Below, piece after piece: positions 18,346 through 28,138 of a stretch of 64,000 nt of DNA (position 1 is the first letter of the stretch; each line of letters begins with the position of its first letter). This DNA comes from Nevskia sp. (GTDB taxonomy: Bacteria; Pseudomonadota; Gammaproteobacteria; Nevskiales; Nevskiaceae): contig JAUXYM010000096.1 in NCBI GenBank assembly GCA_030694365.1, positions 1-64,000 on the forward strand, written 5' to 3'. The position numbers and the translations under genes are program-made. The notes under the pieces were generated by a model. It ran no database searches. It saw only the letters and a list, made by a program, of their open reading frames with translations, and was not told the DNA's origin.

Positions 18346-19524
18346 TCAGAACCCGATCCACAGCTTGATCTGGTCGATCAGGCGACGCCAGAAACCACCG
18401 CTCTTGACCTCGGTCAGCGCGACCAGGTCGACGGTCTTCACCGGCTTGCCGTCGACGCTGATCGTGGCCTTGCCGAGCACGGTGCCCGGCGCGATCGGCG
18501 CAATGGCGCGCGGTGCCATTTCCGACTGCACCTGCATGGTGTCCTTCGAGCCGCGCGGAAAAGTCAGGCGCAGCGGTTCCAGGGTGCCGACCTGGACCTC
18601 GCGGGCAGCACCCTTGTAGACCTTGAGGGTGCCGACCGCTGCCGCCGGGCCGAACAGGCTGGCGGTCTCGTAGAAGCGGAAGCCCCAGTTCAGCAGTTCC
18701 AGGCTGGCCTGCTCGCGGTAGGCCCAGCTCTTGGCACCCATCACGGCGGAAATCAGGCGGCGGCCATCGCGGGTCGCCGAGGTCAGCAGGCAGTAGCCGG
18801 CGGCACTGGTATGGCCGGTCTTGATGCCGTCGACGCTCGGATCCTTGTTCAGCAGGCCGTTGCGGTTTTCCTGGGCGTGGTCGATGCCGTACTTGAACGA
18901 GCGCTCCGAGTACATCTTGTAGTACTCGGGAAACTCGCGGATCAGCGCGCGGCCGAGGGTCGCCAGATCGCGGGCGGTGGTGTAGTGCTCCGGATCGGGC
19001 AGGCCGCTGGCGTCGACGAAATGGCTGTTGCTCATGCCGAGCTTCTTGGCCGCGTCGTTCATCAGGTCGGCGAAGGCTTCCTCGCTGCCGGCCAGATGCT
19101 CGGCCAGCGCGATCGACGCATCGTTGCCGGAGACGATGATGATGCCTCTGAGCAGATCCTCGATCTTCACCCGGCTGCCCAAGGTCAGGAACATCCGCGA
19201 TTCGCTGGAATCCTTGCCCTGGCGCCAGGCTTTTTCACTGATCAGCGCGGTGTCGTCGAGCTTCAGACGGCCCTTGCGGATTTCGTCGAAAGCGACGTAG
19301 GTGGTCAGCACCTTGGTGATCGACGCCGGCTCGACCTTGGCATCCGGATTATTGCCGGCGAGCAGTTCACCACTGTCGAAATCGAGCAGCGCGTAGGACT
19401 TCGATTCAATCGCCGGCGCTTCCGGGATGGTCACGGCGGCATGCAGCGGAGCGACGGCCATCACGGCCATCGTGGTCGTCGCAGCGAGAAGCAGATTGCG
19501 GGCAAAACGGAACGGGTGATTCAT
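18346..19524 (-). CDS. dacA: D-alanyl-D-alanine carboxypeptidase (PBP5/6 type)
   Basis: A 392-residue low-molecular-mass penicillin-binding protein. The start is ATG 19524, which begins a signal peptide ending PLHAA; an in-frame start at 19551 adds nine residues. The active-site triad of motifs is complete: SITK (Ser-x-x-Lys), SGN and KTG in DGIKTGHTSAAG. A C-terminal beta domain and an amphipathic membrane-anchoring tail (FWRRLIDQIKLWIGF) follow. It trims terminal D-Ala from peptidoglycan pentapeptides on the outer face of the inner membrane. dacA rather than dacC is chosen by position. Confidence 0.92.
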   Translation of the reverse strand: MNHPFRFARNLLLAATTTMAVMAVAPLHAAVTIPEAPAIESKSYALLDFDSGELLAGNNPDAKVEPASITKVLTTYVAFDEIRKGRLKLDDTALISEKAWRQGKDSSESRMFLTLGSRVKIEDLLRGIIIVSGNDASIALAEHLAGSEEAFADLMNDAAKKLGMSNSHFVDASGLPDPEHYTTARDLATLGRALIREFPEYYKMYSERSFKYGIDHAQENRNGLLNKDPSVDGIKTGHTSAAGYCLLTSATRDGRRLISAVMGAKSWAYREQASLELLNWGFRFYETASLFGPAAAVGTLKVYKGAAREVQVGTLEPLRLTFPRGSKDTMQVQSEMAPRAIAPIAPGTVLGKATISVDGKPVKTVDLVALTEVKSGGFWRRLIDQIKLWIGF

Positions 19525-19629
19525 CCGGGAATTCGAGTTGAGCTTGAACAAATGACAGGGGGCGGGCCCGGACGGCGTGGTCCGAGCGAGGAAATGGTAG
19601 CGCAGCAGGTCCGATGACGCAGCGCAGCA

Positions 19630-20610
19630 TCATTCGCTGACCGGGATCGACCGGGTCTCGCCGTCGGCGAGCTTGCGGCGCATCGCCTCCAGCGCCGCCG
19701 GATCGGCGAACGGGCCGACCAGTACCCGGTACTGCCACTGGCCATCGCGGGTCTCGCTTTTCATCAGCAGCGGCCTGATGCCGGCAATCGCCAGATGCTC
19801 GCGGAAGGTCGCGGCGTTGCGGGAATCGCTGAACGAACCGGCCTGCAGGAAGCGTGGCTGGATCTTGAGGGCCACCTGCAGGGTAACGGGCGGCCCCGGC
19901 GGCAGCGGCTTCGCTTCGGCGACCGCCGCCGTCCGCGCTGCCGCAGCCGACGGCTTGGACGCCACCAGCGTGCGGCCGGCGGCGTCGACCACTTCCAGCT
20001 CCACTTCGCCGGAGCCGCCGCCGATGATGCCGATGCGATGCGCCGCCGAGTAGCTCAGGTCAACGATGCGACCCTGATGGAATGGGCCACGATCGTTGAT
20101 CCGGACGACCACGCTCTTGCCGTTCTCCAGATTGGTGACCCGGGCGTAGGTCGGAATCGGCAGCGTCTTGTGCGCGCCACTCATCGCGAACATGTCGTAG
20201 GTCTCGCCGCTGGAGGTGCGCCGGCCGTGGAACTTCTTGCCGTACCAGGAGGCGTGGCCGCGTTCCTTGAAACCGGCGGCGTCCTGCAGCACGTCGTAGT
20301 GGACGCCGAACACTTCGTAGGATTCCGGGTTGCCGTAGCGGCTCTTCTCGACCGACTCGGGCACGGCATCGGGAATGTCGCCGACATTGGCCGGAATCTC
20401 GTTCGCTGCCGGCGGGCGATCCTTTTCAGCGGCCGGTGCCGGCGGCAGGGCCGGCGTCCGGTTCGCCGGTATCCGGGGCGGTAGCTTCTGGGCGAGCGGC
20501 GGACTGCGCGGTACAGGGGCCGGTTCGGGCACCGGATATCGCGGTGCCTGGCTGGCGCAGGCGGTCAGCAGTAGCGCCGAGGCACCGAGCAGCGCCTTCC
20601 AGACCCTCAT
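19630..20610 (-). CDS. rlpA: Septal ring lytic transglycosylase RlpA
   Basis: A 326-residue lipoprotein. The LLTAC lipobox (Cys18) is followed by a Pro-rich linker, then a double-psi beta-barrel (HASWYGKKFHGRRTSSGE ... VVRINDRGPFHQGRIVDLSY) with the catalytic Asp in NDRGPF. A C-terminal SPOR domain (FLQAGSFSDSRNAATF ... YRVLVGPF) binds denuded glycan at the septum. It cleaves glycan strands lacking stem peptides. It overlaps mltB by four bases. Confidence 0.91.
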   Translation of the reverse strand: MRVWKALLGASALLLTACASQAPRYPVPEPAPVPRSPPLAQKLPPRIPANRTPALPPAPAAEKDRPPAANEIPANVGDIPDAVPESVEKSRYGNPESYEVFGVHYDVLQDAAGFKERGHASWYGKKFHGRRTSSGETYDMFAMSGAHKTLPIPTYARVTNLENGKSVVVRINDRGPFHQGRIVDLSYSAAHRIGIIGGGSGEVELEVVDAAGRTLVASKPSAAAARTAAVAEAKPLPPGPPVTLQVALKIQPRFLQAGSFSDSRNAATFREHLAIAGIRPLLMKSETRDGQWQYRVLVGPFADPAALEAMRRKLADGETRSIPVSE

Positions 20611-21653
20611 CTTGCCGCGCTCTCGGACTGCGCTTCAGCCAGAGAACTGGCGAGCTGGGTGACCGCCATCGCGTAAAAGACACGCGGGTTGTAAGTCTGA
20701 ATCACGTAGAAATTCGGCAGCGCGATCCAGTATTCAGTGGTCTGGCCCCGGCGCAGTTGCACCAGGCCGGCGGGCATCTCGTCGGGCAGGGCGATCGCCG
20801 GCTGCACGCCGGCTGCGCGCAGGCTGGCGATGGTCTGATCGGCGAATTTTCCGTTATGCGGAAAGCCTTCGGCCGGGTTGCTGGTGGCGGTGGCCGGCAC
20901 CACCAGCGGTTCGCCGCGATGCCAGACGCGCTTCGGGTCGTAGCGGGTCAGATAGTGGGCGATGCTGCCGATCGCGTCGGGGCCGCTCCACAGATCGCGC
21001 TTGCCGTCGTTGTCGTAGTCCAGCGCCAGCCAGCGGTAGTTGCTCGGCATGAACTGCGCATAGCCCATCGCCCCGGCGTAGGAGCCGAGCAGCTCAGCCG
21101 GCTTGCGGCTGGCGTCGCGGGCAAAGGCAAAGAATTCGGTCAGCTCGGAAAAGAAGAACGGCGCACGGCGCGGATGATCGAAGCCCTGGGTGGCGAGCGC
21201 ATCGAGCACCCGGTACTTGCCGGAATAGGTGCCGTACTTGGTTTCCACGCCCATGATCGCGGCGACCACCGTCGGCGGCACGCCGAACTCGGCTTCGGCG
21301 CGGGCGAACCATTCGGCGTTGTCGCGCAGGTAGCGGACACCGTTGGCGATGTTGCGGGCGTTGACGTGGATCGGCAGGTAGGCGTTCCAGTCCGGCAGGT
21401 AATTCGGCTGGTCCTCGGGTTTCGGGCCGCCGGCTTCCTTGTTGTTGACCTCTTTCTCGATCAGCTTCGGCAGCTTCTTGGCGTCATCGAGCGCGGCTTT
21501 GACCACGTCGAGATCCTCGGCGGAAAAGCCGTAGTCGTCGTGCAGTGTCTTCAGCAGCAGCGGTGTTTTCGGGTGGTGGGCGTAGTCGGCCGTCGCCGTG
21601 CCGGCGAGCAGTGCCAAGGAAAGTGACAGGCGTGGAAGGAGTCGTTTCAGCAT
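20607..21653 (-). CDS. mltB: Membrane-bound lytic murein transglycosylase B
   Basis: A 348-residue SLT family 3 lytic transglycosylase. ATG 21653 is used; the TTG one codon upstream is less likely. An N-terminal signal peptide (LSLSLALLAGTATA) has no lipobox, so this is a soluble periplasmic form. The catalytic glutamate is in IMGVETKYGTYSG, followed by GAMGYAQFMPSNYRW and an EF-hand-like DYDNDGKRDLW. It cleaves between MurNAc and GlcNAc to form anhydromuropeptides. It lies directly downstream of rodA. Confidence 0.91.
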   Translation of the reverse strand: MLKRLLPRLSLSLALLAGTATADYAHHPKTPLLLKTLHDDYGFSAEDLDVVKAALDDAKKLPKLIEKEVNNKEAGGPKPEDQPNYLPDWNAYLPIHVNARNIANGVRYLRDNAEWFARAEAEFGVPPTVVAAIMGVETKYGTYSGKYRVLDALATQGFDHPRRAPFFFSELTEFFAFARDASRKPAELLGSYAGAMGYAQFMPSNYRWLALDYDNDGKRDLWSGPDAIGSIAHYLTRYDPKRVWHRGEPLVVPATATSNPAEGFPHNGKFADQTIASLRAAGVQPAIALPDEMPAGLVQLRRGQTTEYWIALPNFYVIQTYNPRVFYAMAVTQLASSLAEAQSESAAR

Positions 21654-21663
21654 CAAGGGCTCC

Positions 21664-22794
21664 TCAGTTGGAGAGCAGTTTGCGGTGCGTGTAGACCGAC
21701 ATCAGCATGCCGAAGCCAGCCAGCAAGGTGACTGCCGAGGTGCCGCCGAAGCTCACCAGCGGCAGTGGCACACCGACCACCGGCAGCAGGCCGATGACCA
21801 TGCCCATGTTGATGAACACGTAGATGAAGAAGGTCATCGCCAGCGAGCCGGCCAGCAGGCGCTGGAAGCTGTCCTGGCCACGAAGCGCGATGTACAGGCC
21901 GCGACCGACGATCGCCGCGTAGAGCGCCATCAGCACCGCCTCACCGAGCAGGCCGAGTTCCTCGGAATAGACCGCGAAGATGAAATCGGTATGCGATTCC
22001 GGCAGGAAATCGAGCTTCGCCTGGGTACCGGCCAGCCAGCCCTTGCCGAACAGGCCGCCGGAGCCGATGGCGATCTTCGACTGGGTGATGTGATAGCCGG
22101 TGCCGAGCGGATCGCGTTCCGGATCGAGAAAGGTCAGCACCCGGTTCTTCTGGTAGTCGTGCAGTTTCAGCCAGAGCAGCGGTGCCGCTGCGGCCATCGC
22201 CACGATCACCGCCAGAATCCAGCGGATGCCCAGGCCCCCGAAATACAGCGCCAGCACCCCGGCTGCCAGCACCAGCATCGCGGTGCCGAGATCGGGCTGC
22301 ATGGCGATCAGCACGGTCGGCCCGCCGATGATCGCCAGGGTGATCAGGATGGTCGACAGCTTCGGCGGCAGCGACCGCGTATGCAGCCAGGCAGCCACCG
22401 CCATCGGCATCGCCAGCTTGAGGATTTCCGAAGGCTGGAAGCGCAGCACGCCGAGATCGAGCCAGCGCTGCGCACCCTTGGCGTGATCGCCGAGCAGCAG
22501 CACCGCGAACAGCATCACCACGCCGAAGCCGTACAACCAGGGCGCTGCGGCGCGATAGAACTCGGGCGGCGCCTGGGCGGCGACGACCATCACCGCGAAG
22601 CCGATGCCGAGACGCTCCGCCTGATTCATGACCACGGCCATCGAATGGCCGCTGGCCGAGTACTGCACCAGCAGGCCGACCACGCCGAGCACCAGCAGCA
22701 GCAGCAGCAGCCACAAGTCGATGTGCACACGGATCAGCCGGTCTGCGAGGCTGAAGGACTGGTTCGGCGCACGGCTGATGACCGAGGTATTCAT
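21664..22794 (-). CDS. rodA: Rod-shape peptidoglycan glycosyltransferase RodA
   Basis: A 376-residue SEDS protein with about ten membrane segments. Diagnostic motifs are AQRWLDLGVLRFQPSE, GGPTVLIAMQPDLGTA (the functional Asp in QPDLG) and LPLVSFGGTS near the end. It polymerises lipid II with PBP2 for lateral wall synthesis. It overlaps mrdA by four bases, consistent with stoichiometric production of the RodA-PBP2 pair. Confidence 0.94.
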   Translation of the reverse strand: MNTSVISRAPNQSFSLADRLIRVHIDLWLLLLLLVLGVVGLLVQYSASGHSMAVVMNQAERLGIGFAVMVVAAQAPPEFYRAAAPWLYGFGVVMLFAVLLLGDHAKGAQRWLDLGVLRFQPSEILKLAMPMAVAAWLHTRSLPPKLSTILITLAIIGGPTVLIAMQPDLGTAMLVLAAGVLALYFGGLGIRWILAVIVAMAAAAPLLWLKLHDYQKNRVLTFLDPERDPLGTGYHITQSKIAIGSGGLFGKGWLAGTQAKLDFLPESHTDFIFAVYSEELGLLGEAVLMALYAAIVGRGLYIALRGQDSFQRLLAGSLAMTFFIYVFINMGMVIGLLPVVGVPLPLVSFGGTSAVTLLAGFGMLMSVYTHRKLLSN

Positions 22795-24806
22795 CGGGGC
22801 GTCGCCGCAGGTGGCGGCGTGGCAGGAGGCGGCTCCTCATCATCTGCCGGCACGCCTTCCTCGGCTTCCAGTGCCGGGTCGGCCACCGCTGCGGCTGCGG
22901 CCGCAGCGGTGGCCGCCGGATCGGCGTCGTAGAGCACCTTGCCGAGCAGGTACTGATCCATGATCTGGCGGGCAACCGGTGCCGCCACCGAGCCGCCATG
23001 GCCGGCGTGCTCGGCGATCACGGCAATGGCGATGCGCGGTGCATCGACCGGCGCGAAAGCGATGAACAAGGCGTGATCACGCAGATGCTTCGGCGTCGAG
23101 TCGAAGGTCGGGGCAACCTTCTCGTCCTGCTTCAGGCCCACCACCTGGGCGGTGCCGGTCTTGCCGGCCGAGCTGTACGGCGCGTCCTTGAACGCGCGAT
23201 AGGCGGTGCCGCCGGGAAACATGGTCACCAGCTGCATCGCATGAATCACTCGCTCCTGAAGATCGGTGCTCTGGCCGGTCAGCGCCGGCAGCGCTTCGGG
23301 CGCGACACCGGAGATGGCCCCGGTGGCCTGATCGGCGATCGCGTGCAGCACATGCGGCTTGAAGCCTAAGCCGCGCATCGCCAGGCGGGCGGTGCCTTGG
23401 GCGAGCTGCAGCGGCGTCGTCGTCAGATAGCCCTGGCCGATGCCGAGGCTCAGCGTTTCGCCCGGAAACCAGACCTGCTTGTAGACGCGGCGCTTCCATT
23501 CCTTCGACGGCAGCAGGCCGCCTTTCTCGTTCGGCACGTCGACGCCGGTCGGCTTGCCGAAACCGAACTGGCCGAGGATTTCGTCGATGCGATCGATGCC
23601 GAGATTCATCGCCGCCTGGTAGAAGTAGATGTCGCAGGACTTGGCGATGGCGCTGTCGAGATTGACCGAGCCGTGGCCCTGGCGCTTGTGGCAGCGGTAC
23701 TTGCGCGAGTTGCCGGGCAGGGTCATCGAGCCCGAGCAGTAGATCGCGGTATCCGGCGTCACGGTCTTGAAGTTCAGCGCTGCGGTGGCCATGAACGGCT
23801 TGATCGTCGAACCCGGTGGATAGGTGCCGAGCAGCGCGCGGTTGTACAGCGGCCGGCTCTTGTCTTCAAGCAGGCCGCGATAGCTGGCGGCGTCGATGCC
23901 TTCGACGAACAGCTTCGGGTCGTAGCCGGGCTTCGACACCAGCGCCAGGATTTCGCCATTGCGCGGGTCGATCGCCACCACTGCGCCATCGAGATCGCCG
24001 AGTGCTTTCTCGGCGACTAGCTGCAACTGGGCGTCGAGGCTCATGTACAGGTTCTGGCCGGAGCTGCCGGGCCGCGATTCGAGTTCGCGCAGCGGTCGGC
24101 CGGCGGCATTGGCTTCGACAATCTTGGTGCCCGGCGCGCCTCTGAGCAGATCCTCGTGGCTGCGCTCGACACCGGCCTTGCCGATCTGCGACAGGCCTTC
24201 GTAGTCGGCAGCTTCGAGCTTGGCGTAATCGGCTTCGCTGATGCCGCCGACATAGCCGACGACATGCGCCGCGCTCTCGCCGAGCGGATAGTCGCGGACC
24301 AGGCCGGCGTTGACTTCCACGCCTTCGAAATCGAAGCGGTTGAGTTGGTAGCGCGCCACTTCCTCGGGCGTCAGGTTCGATCGCAAGGTGACGCTGCGAT
24401 AGCGCGGCCCCTTGCGCATGCGCTCCTTGAAGCGGGCGATGTCCTGATCGCTCAGGCGTACATAGGCCTTCAGGCGTTCGAGCGTGTCGTTGAGATTGCG
24501 CACCCGCTCGGGCGTGATGTCGAGCACGAAGCTCGGCAGGTTCTGCGCCAGCAAGGTCCCGTTGCGGTCGTAGATCAGACCTCTGACCGGCGCGATCGGC
24601 GTCAGCCGCATGCGGTTGTCGTCGGCGCGCGTCGAGTAGTAATCGTGGCGGACCAGTTGCAGATCGATCAGCCTGGCGGCGATCAGGCCGATCATCAGCA
24701 GGCACAGGATGGCTGCGAAGACGACGCGGCCAGTGAAGGTGCGCTTTTCCTCGTAGAGGTTCTTGATCGCGTCGAAACCGCTGCGCGACGAGCCTAATGC
24801 GCTCAT
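22791..24806 (-). CDS. mrdA: Penicillin-binding protein 2
   Basis: A 671-residue class B PBP. One N-terminal membrane anchor (VVFAAILCLLMIGLIAARL) precedes a pedestal domain and the transpeptidase with YPPGSTIKPFM (Ser-Thr-Ile-Lys), KSCD at the SxN position and SSAGKTGTAQV. It crosslinks peptidoglycan during elongation with RodA. The start is fixed at ATG 24806, the third of three ATGAGCGC copies and the only one in this frame. The C-terminus carries an unusual Ala-run and an acidic Pro-rich tail after the catalytic domain, probably disordered. Confidence 0.94.
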   Translation of the reverse strand: MSALGSSRSGFDAIKNLYEEKRTFTGRVVFAAILCLLMIGLIAARLIDLQLVRHDYYSTRADDNRMRLTPIAPVRGLIYDRNGTLLAQNLPSFVLDITPERVRNLNDTLERLKAYVRLSDQDIARFKERMRKGPRYRSVTLRSNLTPEEVARYQLNRFDFEGVEVNAGLVRDYPLGESAAHVVGYVGGISEADYAKLEAADYEGLSQIGKAGVERSHEDLLRGAPGTKIVEANAAGRPLRELESRPGSSGQNLYMSLDAQLQLVAEKALGDLDGAVVAIDPRNGEILALVSKPGYDPKLFVEGIDAASYRGLLEDKSRPLYNRALLGTYPPGSTIKPFMATAALNFKTVTPDTAIYCSGSMTLPGNSRKYRCHKRQGHGSVNLDSAIAKSCDIYFYQAAMNLGIDRIDEILGQFGFGKPTGVDVPNEKGGLLPSKEWKRRVYKQVWFPGETLSLGIGQGYLTTTPLQLAQGTARLAMRGLGFKPHVLHAIADQATGAISGVAPEALPALTGQSTDLQERVIHAMQLVTMFPGGTAYRAFKDAPYSSAGKTGTAQVVGLKQDEKVAPTFDSTPKHLRDHALFIAFAPVDAPRIAIAVIAEHAGHGGSVAAPVARQIMDQYLLGKVLYDADPAATAAAAAAAVADPALEAEEGVPADDEEPPPATPPPAATPR

Positions 24807-24834
24807 TTATGGGCGCTCATGCCTGGGCGCTCAT
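24801..24834 (-). repeat. 14-bp tandem triplication of the mreD stop/mrdA start junction
   Basis: Read on the minus strand, ATGAGCGC occurs three times with starts at 24834, 24820 and 24806, spaced exactly 14 bases. The mreD stop TGA overlaps the first ATG. The frame from the first ATG encodes MSAQA and stops at a TGA overlapping the second ATG. That frame encodes MSAHK and stops at a TGA overlapping the third ATG, the mrdA start. The three ATGs lie in three different frames. Confidence 0.85.
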
Positions 24835-25322
24835 GGCAGGCGCATCTGGTTGCGCCGCGCGCGGCGGCTGCGGATCGAATCGAACAGGCCGGCGACCAGC
24901 GGCCAGACCAGCGTCGTCGACAGGATCGGCAGCCAGCGCAGGTTGGTGTCGGCGGCGTGCCGGGTCAGGCCGTCGATCCAGAACATCAGGAACACATCAA
25001 GCGCCCAGATCGGTGCCAGCGCCAGCGCTATCTGCCAGCCTGAAAACAGGATCAAGGTGCCGCGCAGCCGGCGGATCAGGAACGCCACCACCACCAGCCC
25101 CAGCGCGTGCTGGCCGAGCGCGGCATTGAGCAGCACATCGCAGCACAGGCCCAGCACCCAGGCGGCGGCGATGGCCGGCGAATTCGGCGCGTACAGCGCC
25201 CAGTAGCCGATCACCAGCAGCGGCCAGGCGGGCCGGGCCAGCGCCGCCCAGTCCGGCAATTGCACGATCTGCAAGGTTAGCGCCAGCAGCAGGCTGCCGA
25301 TAAAGACCAGCGCGCCGTTCAT
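24831..25322 (-). CDS. mreD: Rod shape-determining protein MreD
   Basis: A 163-residue integral membrane protein of the elongasome with about five hydrophobic segments, such as LVFIGSLLLALTLQIVQL at the N-terminus (start MNGALVF) and LALAPIWALDVFLMFWIDGL. It has a basic C-terminal tail. MreD bridges MreC to other elongation proteins; its sequence is poorly conserved, so the call leans on topology and position between mreC and mrdA. The start overlaps the mreC stop by four bases. Confidence 0.88.
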   Translation of the reverse strand: MNGALVFIGSLLLALTLQIVQLPDWAALARPAWPLLVIGYWALYAPNSPAIAAAWVLGLCCDVLLNAALGQHALGLVVVAFLIRRLRGTLILFSGWQIALALAPIWALDVFLMFWIDGLTRHAADTNLRWLPILSTTLVWPLVAGLFDSIRSRRARRNQMRLP

Positions 25323-26263
25323 GGCACCACCGCCTGTTTCGGCGCCTTCGCCGGCGGTTTGGCGGGCAGGTCGATCGGCACCTGCACCGGCGCTTCGCCG
25401 GGCGCCGACGAGGGCAGTACCCGTTCGCTCCAGACCAGCAGCGCCTGGCGGCCCTGATTCAACTGCGCCTTCGGGTAGGCGATCGCTTCCATGAAGCTTT
25501 CACCGCCGGCGTGGCGCAACTCGTGGATCTCGCCGACTGGATAGCCGGCCGGAAAGCGGCCGCCGAGGCCCGACGAGACCAGCAGATCGCCGACCTTGAC
25601 GTCGGCATTGCCGGGCAGATAGGGCAGCGACAGGCCGTGGCCGTCACCGCGGCCGAGCGCGATCGTCTGCAGGCCGGTGCGGTTGATCTCCACCGGAATG
25701 CCGTGATCGGGATCGGTGATCAGCAGCGCCACCGACGATCCGGGATTGACCTGCACCACCTGACCCATGATGCCGTAGGCATCGAGCACCGCCTGGCCGC
25801 GATAGACGCCGTCGCGTTCGCCCTTGTTGAGCACGATCTGATGGCGGTACGGATCCTGGCTGGTGGCGAGAATCTCGGCGATCAGCACGCGGTCTTCGAG
25901 GGCGCTGGACGAGGCCAGCAATTCGCGGATGCGGCCGTTCTCGGCTTCCAGCGAGGCCAGGCGCAGCAGTCGCGCATCCTGCTGCAGCAAGCGATCGCGC
26001 AGTTCGCGATTTTCGTTGCGCAGCAGTTCGCGGGTATGGAAGTAGTCGACGCTGTTCGACACGTTGGCCGGCGACGCCGCCAGCCACATCACCGGCGTCA
26101 GCGCCCATGACAGCCATTGGCGCAGGGGTTCGAGCCGACTGCCACGGTTCTCGGCCACCATCAGGGTGATCGACAGGGTCACGAAGAGCACCAGCTTCAG
26201 CCCCAGCACGGGGCCGCGCGAGGATTGAGAATTGCGCGAGGAGTCGCTAAGCGTGGTGTTCAA
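25319..26263 (-). CDS. mreC: Rod shape-determining protein MreC
   Basis: A 314-residue bitopic periplasmic protein. One membrane segment (VLGLKLVLFVTLSITLMVAE) precedes a coiled coil (RELLRNENRELRDRLLQQDA) and the MreC beta-barrel core with QDPYRHQIVLNKGERDG and GVYRGQAVLDAYGIMGQV. MreC activates PBP2-RodA. A Pro/Ala-rich C-terminal tail extends beyond the core. About 200 bases with a terminator separate it from mreB, so mreB may be partly uncoupled from mreCD. Confidence 0.92.
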   Translation of the reverse strand: MNTTLSDSSRNSQSSRGPVLGLKLVLFVTLSITLMVAENRGSRLEPLRQWLSWALTPVMWLAASPANVSNSVDYFHTRELLRNENRELRDRLLQQDARLLRLASLEAENGRIRELLASSSALEDRVLIAEILATSQDPYRHQIVLNKGERDGVYRGQAVLDAYGIMGQVVQVNPGSSVALLITDPDHGIPVEINRTGLQTIALGRGDGHGLSLPYLPGNADVKVGDLLVSSGLGGRFPAGYPVGEIHELRHAGGESFMEAIAYPKAQLNQGRQALLVWSERVLPSSAPGEAPVQVPIDLPAKPPAKAPKQAVVP

Positions 26264-26408
26264 GGGCCGGGCGCAGGTTCAGCGGGGCGTCCGCACCGGG
26301 TGCGGGAATCGCGGAAGAATAGGGTGCAAGTGCCGGGGCGACAACCGCTTTTCGCCGGAATCGTGCAGAAAACCCGGCTTTAGCCCTGGTTATCGGCTGC
26401 CCTGACGA

Positions 26409-26432
26409 AAAAGCCCCGGACCATGCCGGGGC
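26409..26432 (-). terminator. Terminator downstream of mreB
   Basis: Stem GCCCCGG (26413-26419) and CCGGGGC (26426-26432) with a 6-base loop. On the minus strand the stem is followed by a short T-run (complement of AAAAA at 26408-26412), the form of an intrinsic terminator 30 bases after the mreB stop. Partial read-through would still feed mreCD. Confidence 0.68.
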
Positions 26433-26462
26433 GTTCCGAGAAAGCGGCAAGCCGGCAAAGCT

Positions 26463-27790
<1,328 letters not shown>

Positions 27791-28078
27791 ATGAGTCTGA
27801 GTCCCGAACAAATCCGCCAGGTTGCCCAACTGGCGCGCTTGCAACTGAACCCCGAGCAGGTCGAGCCCTACGCGCGGCAGCTATCGAACATTCTGGAGAT
27901 GGTCGATCGGCTGTCGTCGGTCGACACCGCCAAGGTCTCGCCGATGGCGCATCCGCTGGACATGGTTCAGCGCCTGCGCGCCGATGCGATCACCGAAGCC
28001 GATCGCCGCGACGACTACCAGGCCATCGCCCCGGAAACCCAGGACGGCCTGTACCTGGTGCCGAAAGTCCTCGAGTAA
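27791..28078 (+). CDS. gatC: Aspartyl/glutamyl-tRNA amidotransferase subunit C
   Basis: A 95-residue GatC. The ATG at 27791 gives the standard N-terminus MSLSPEQIRQVAQLARL. The later segment VSPMAHPLDMVQRLRADAI and C-terminal APETQDGLYLVPKVLE match the family. It wraps around GatA and GatB and stabilises the complex, which amidates misacylated Glu-tRNA(Gln) and/or Asp-tRNA(Asn). gatCAB are consecutive on the plus strand. No Shine-Dalgarno precedes the start; a four-codon frame ends at an ATGA overlap with it. Confidence 0.93.
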   Translation: MSLSPEQIRQVAQLARLQLNPEQVEPYARQLSNILEMVDRLSSVDTAKVSPMAHPLDMVQRLRADAITEADRRDDYQAIAPETQDGLYLVPKVLE

Positions 28079-28138
28079 ACGCCGCGCGCTTCGCCGCCGG
28101 CCCCGCCGCACCTCATTCGCGACAAGCCCCCGACACCC

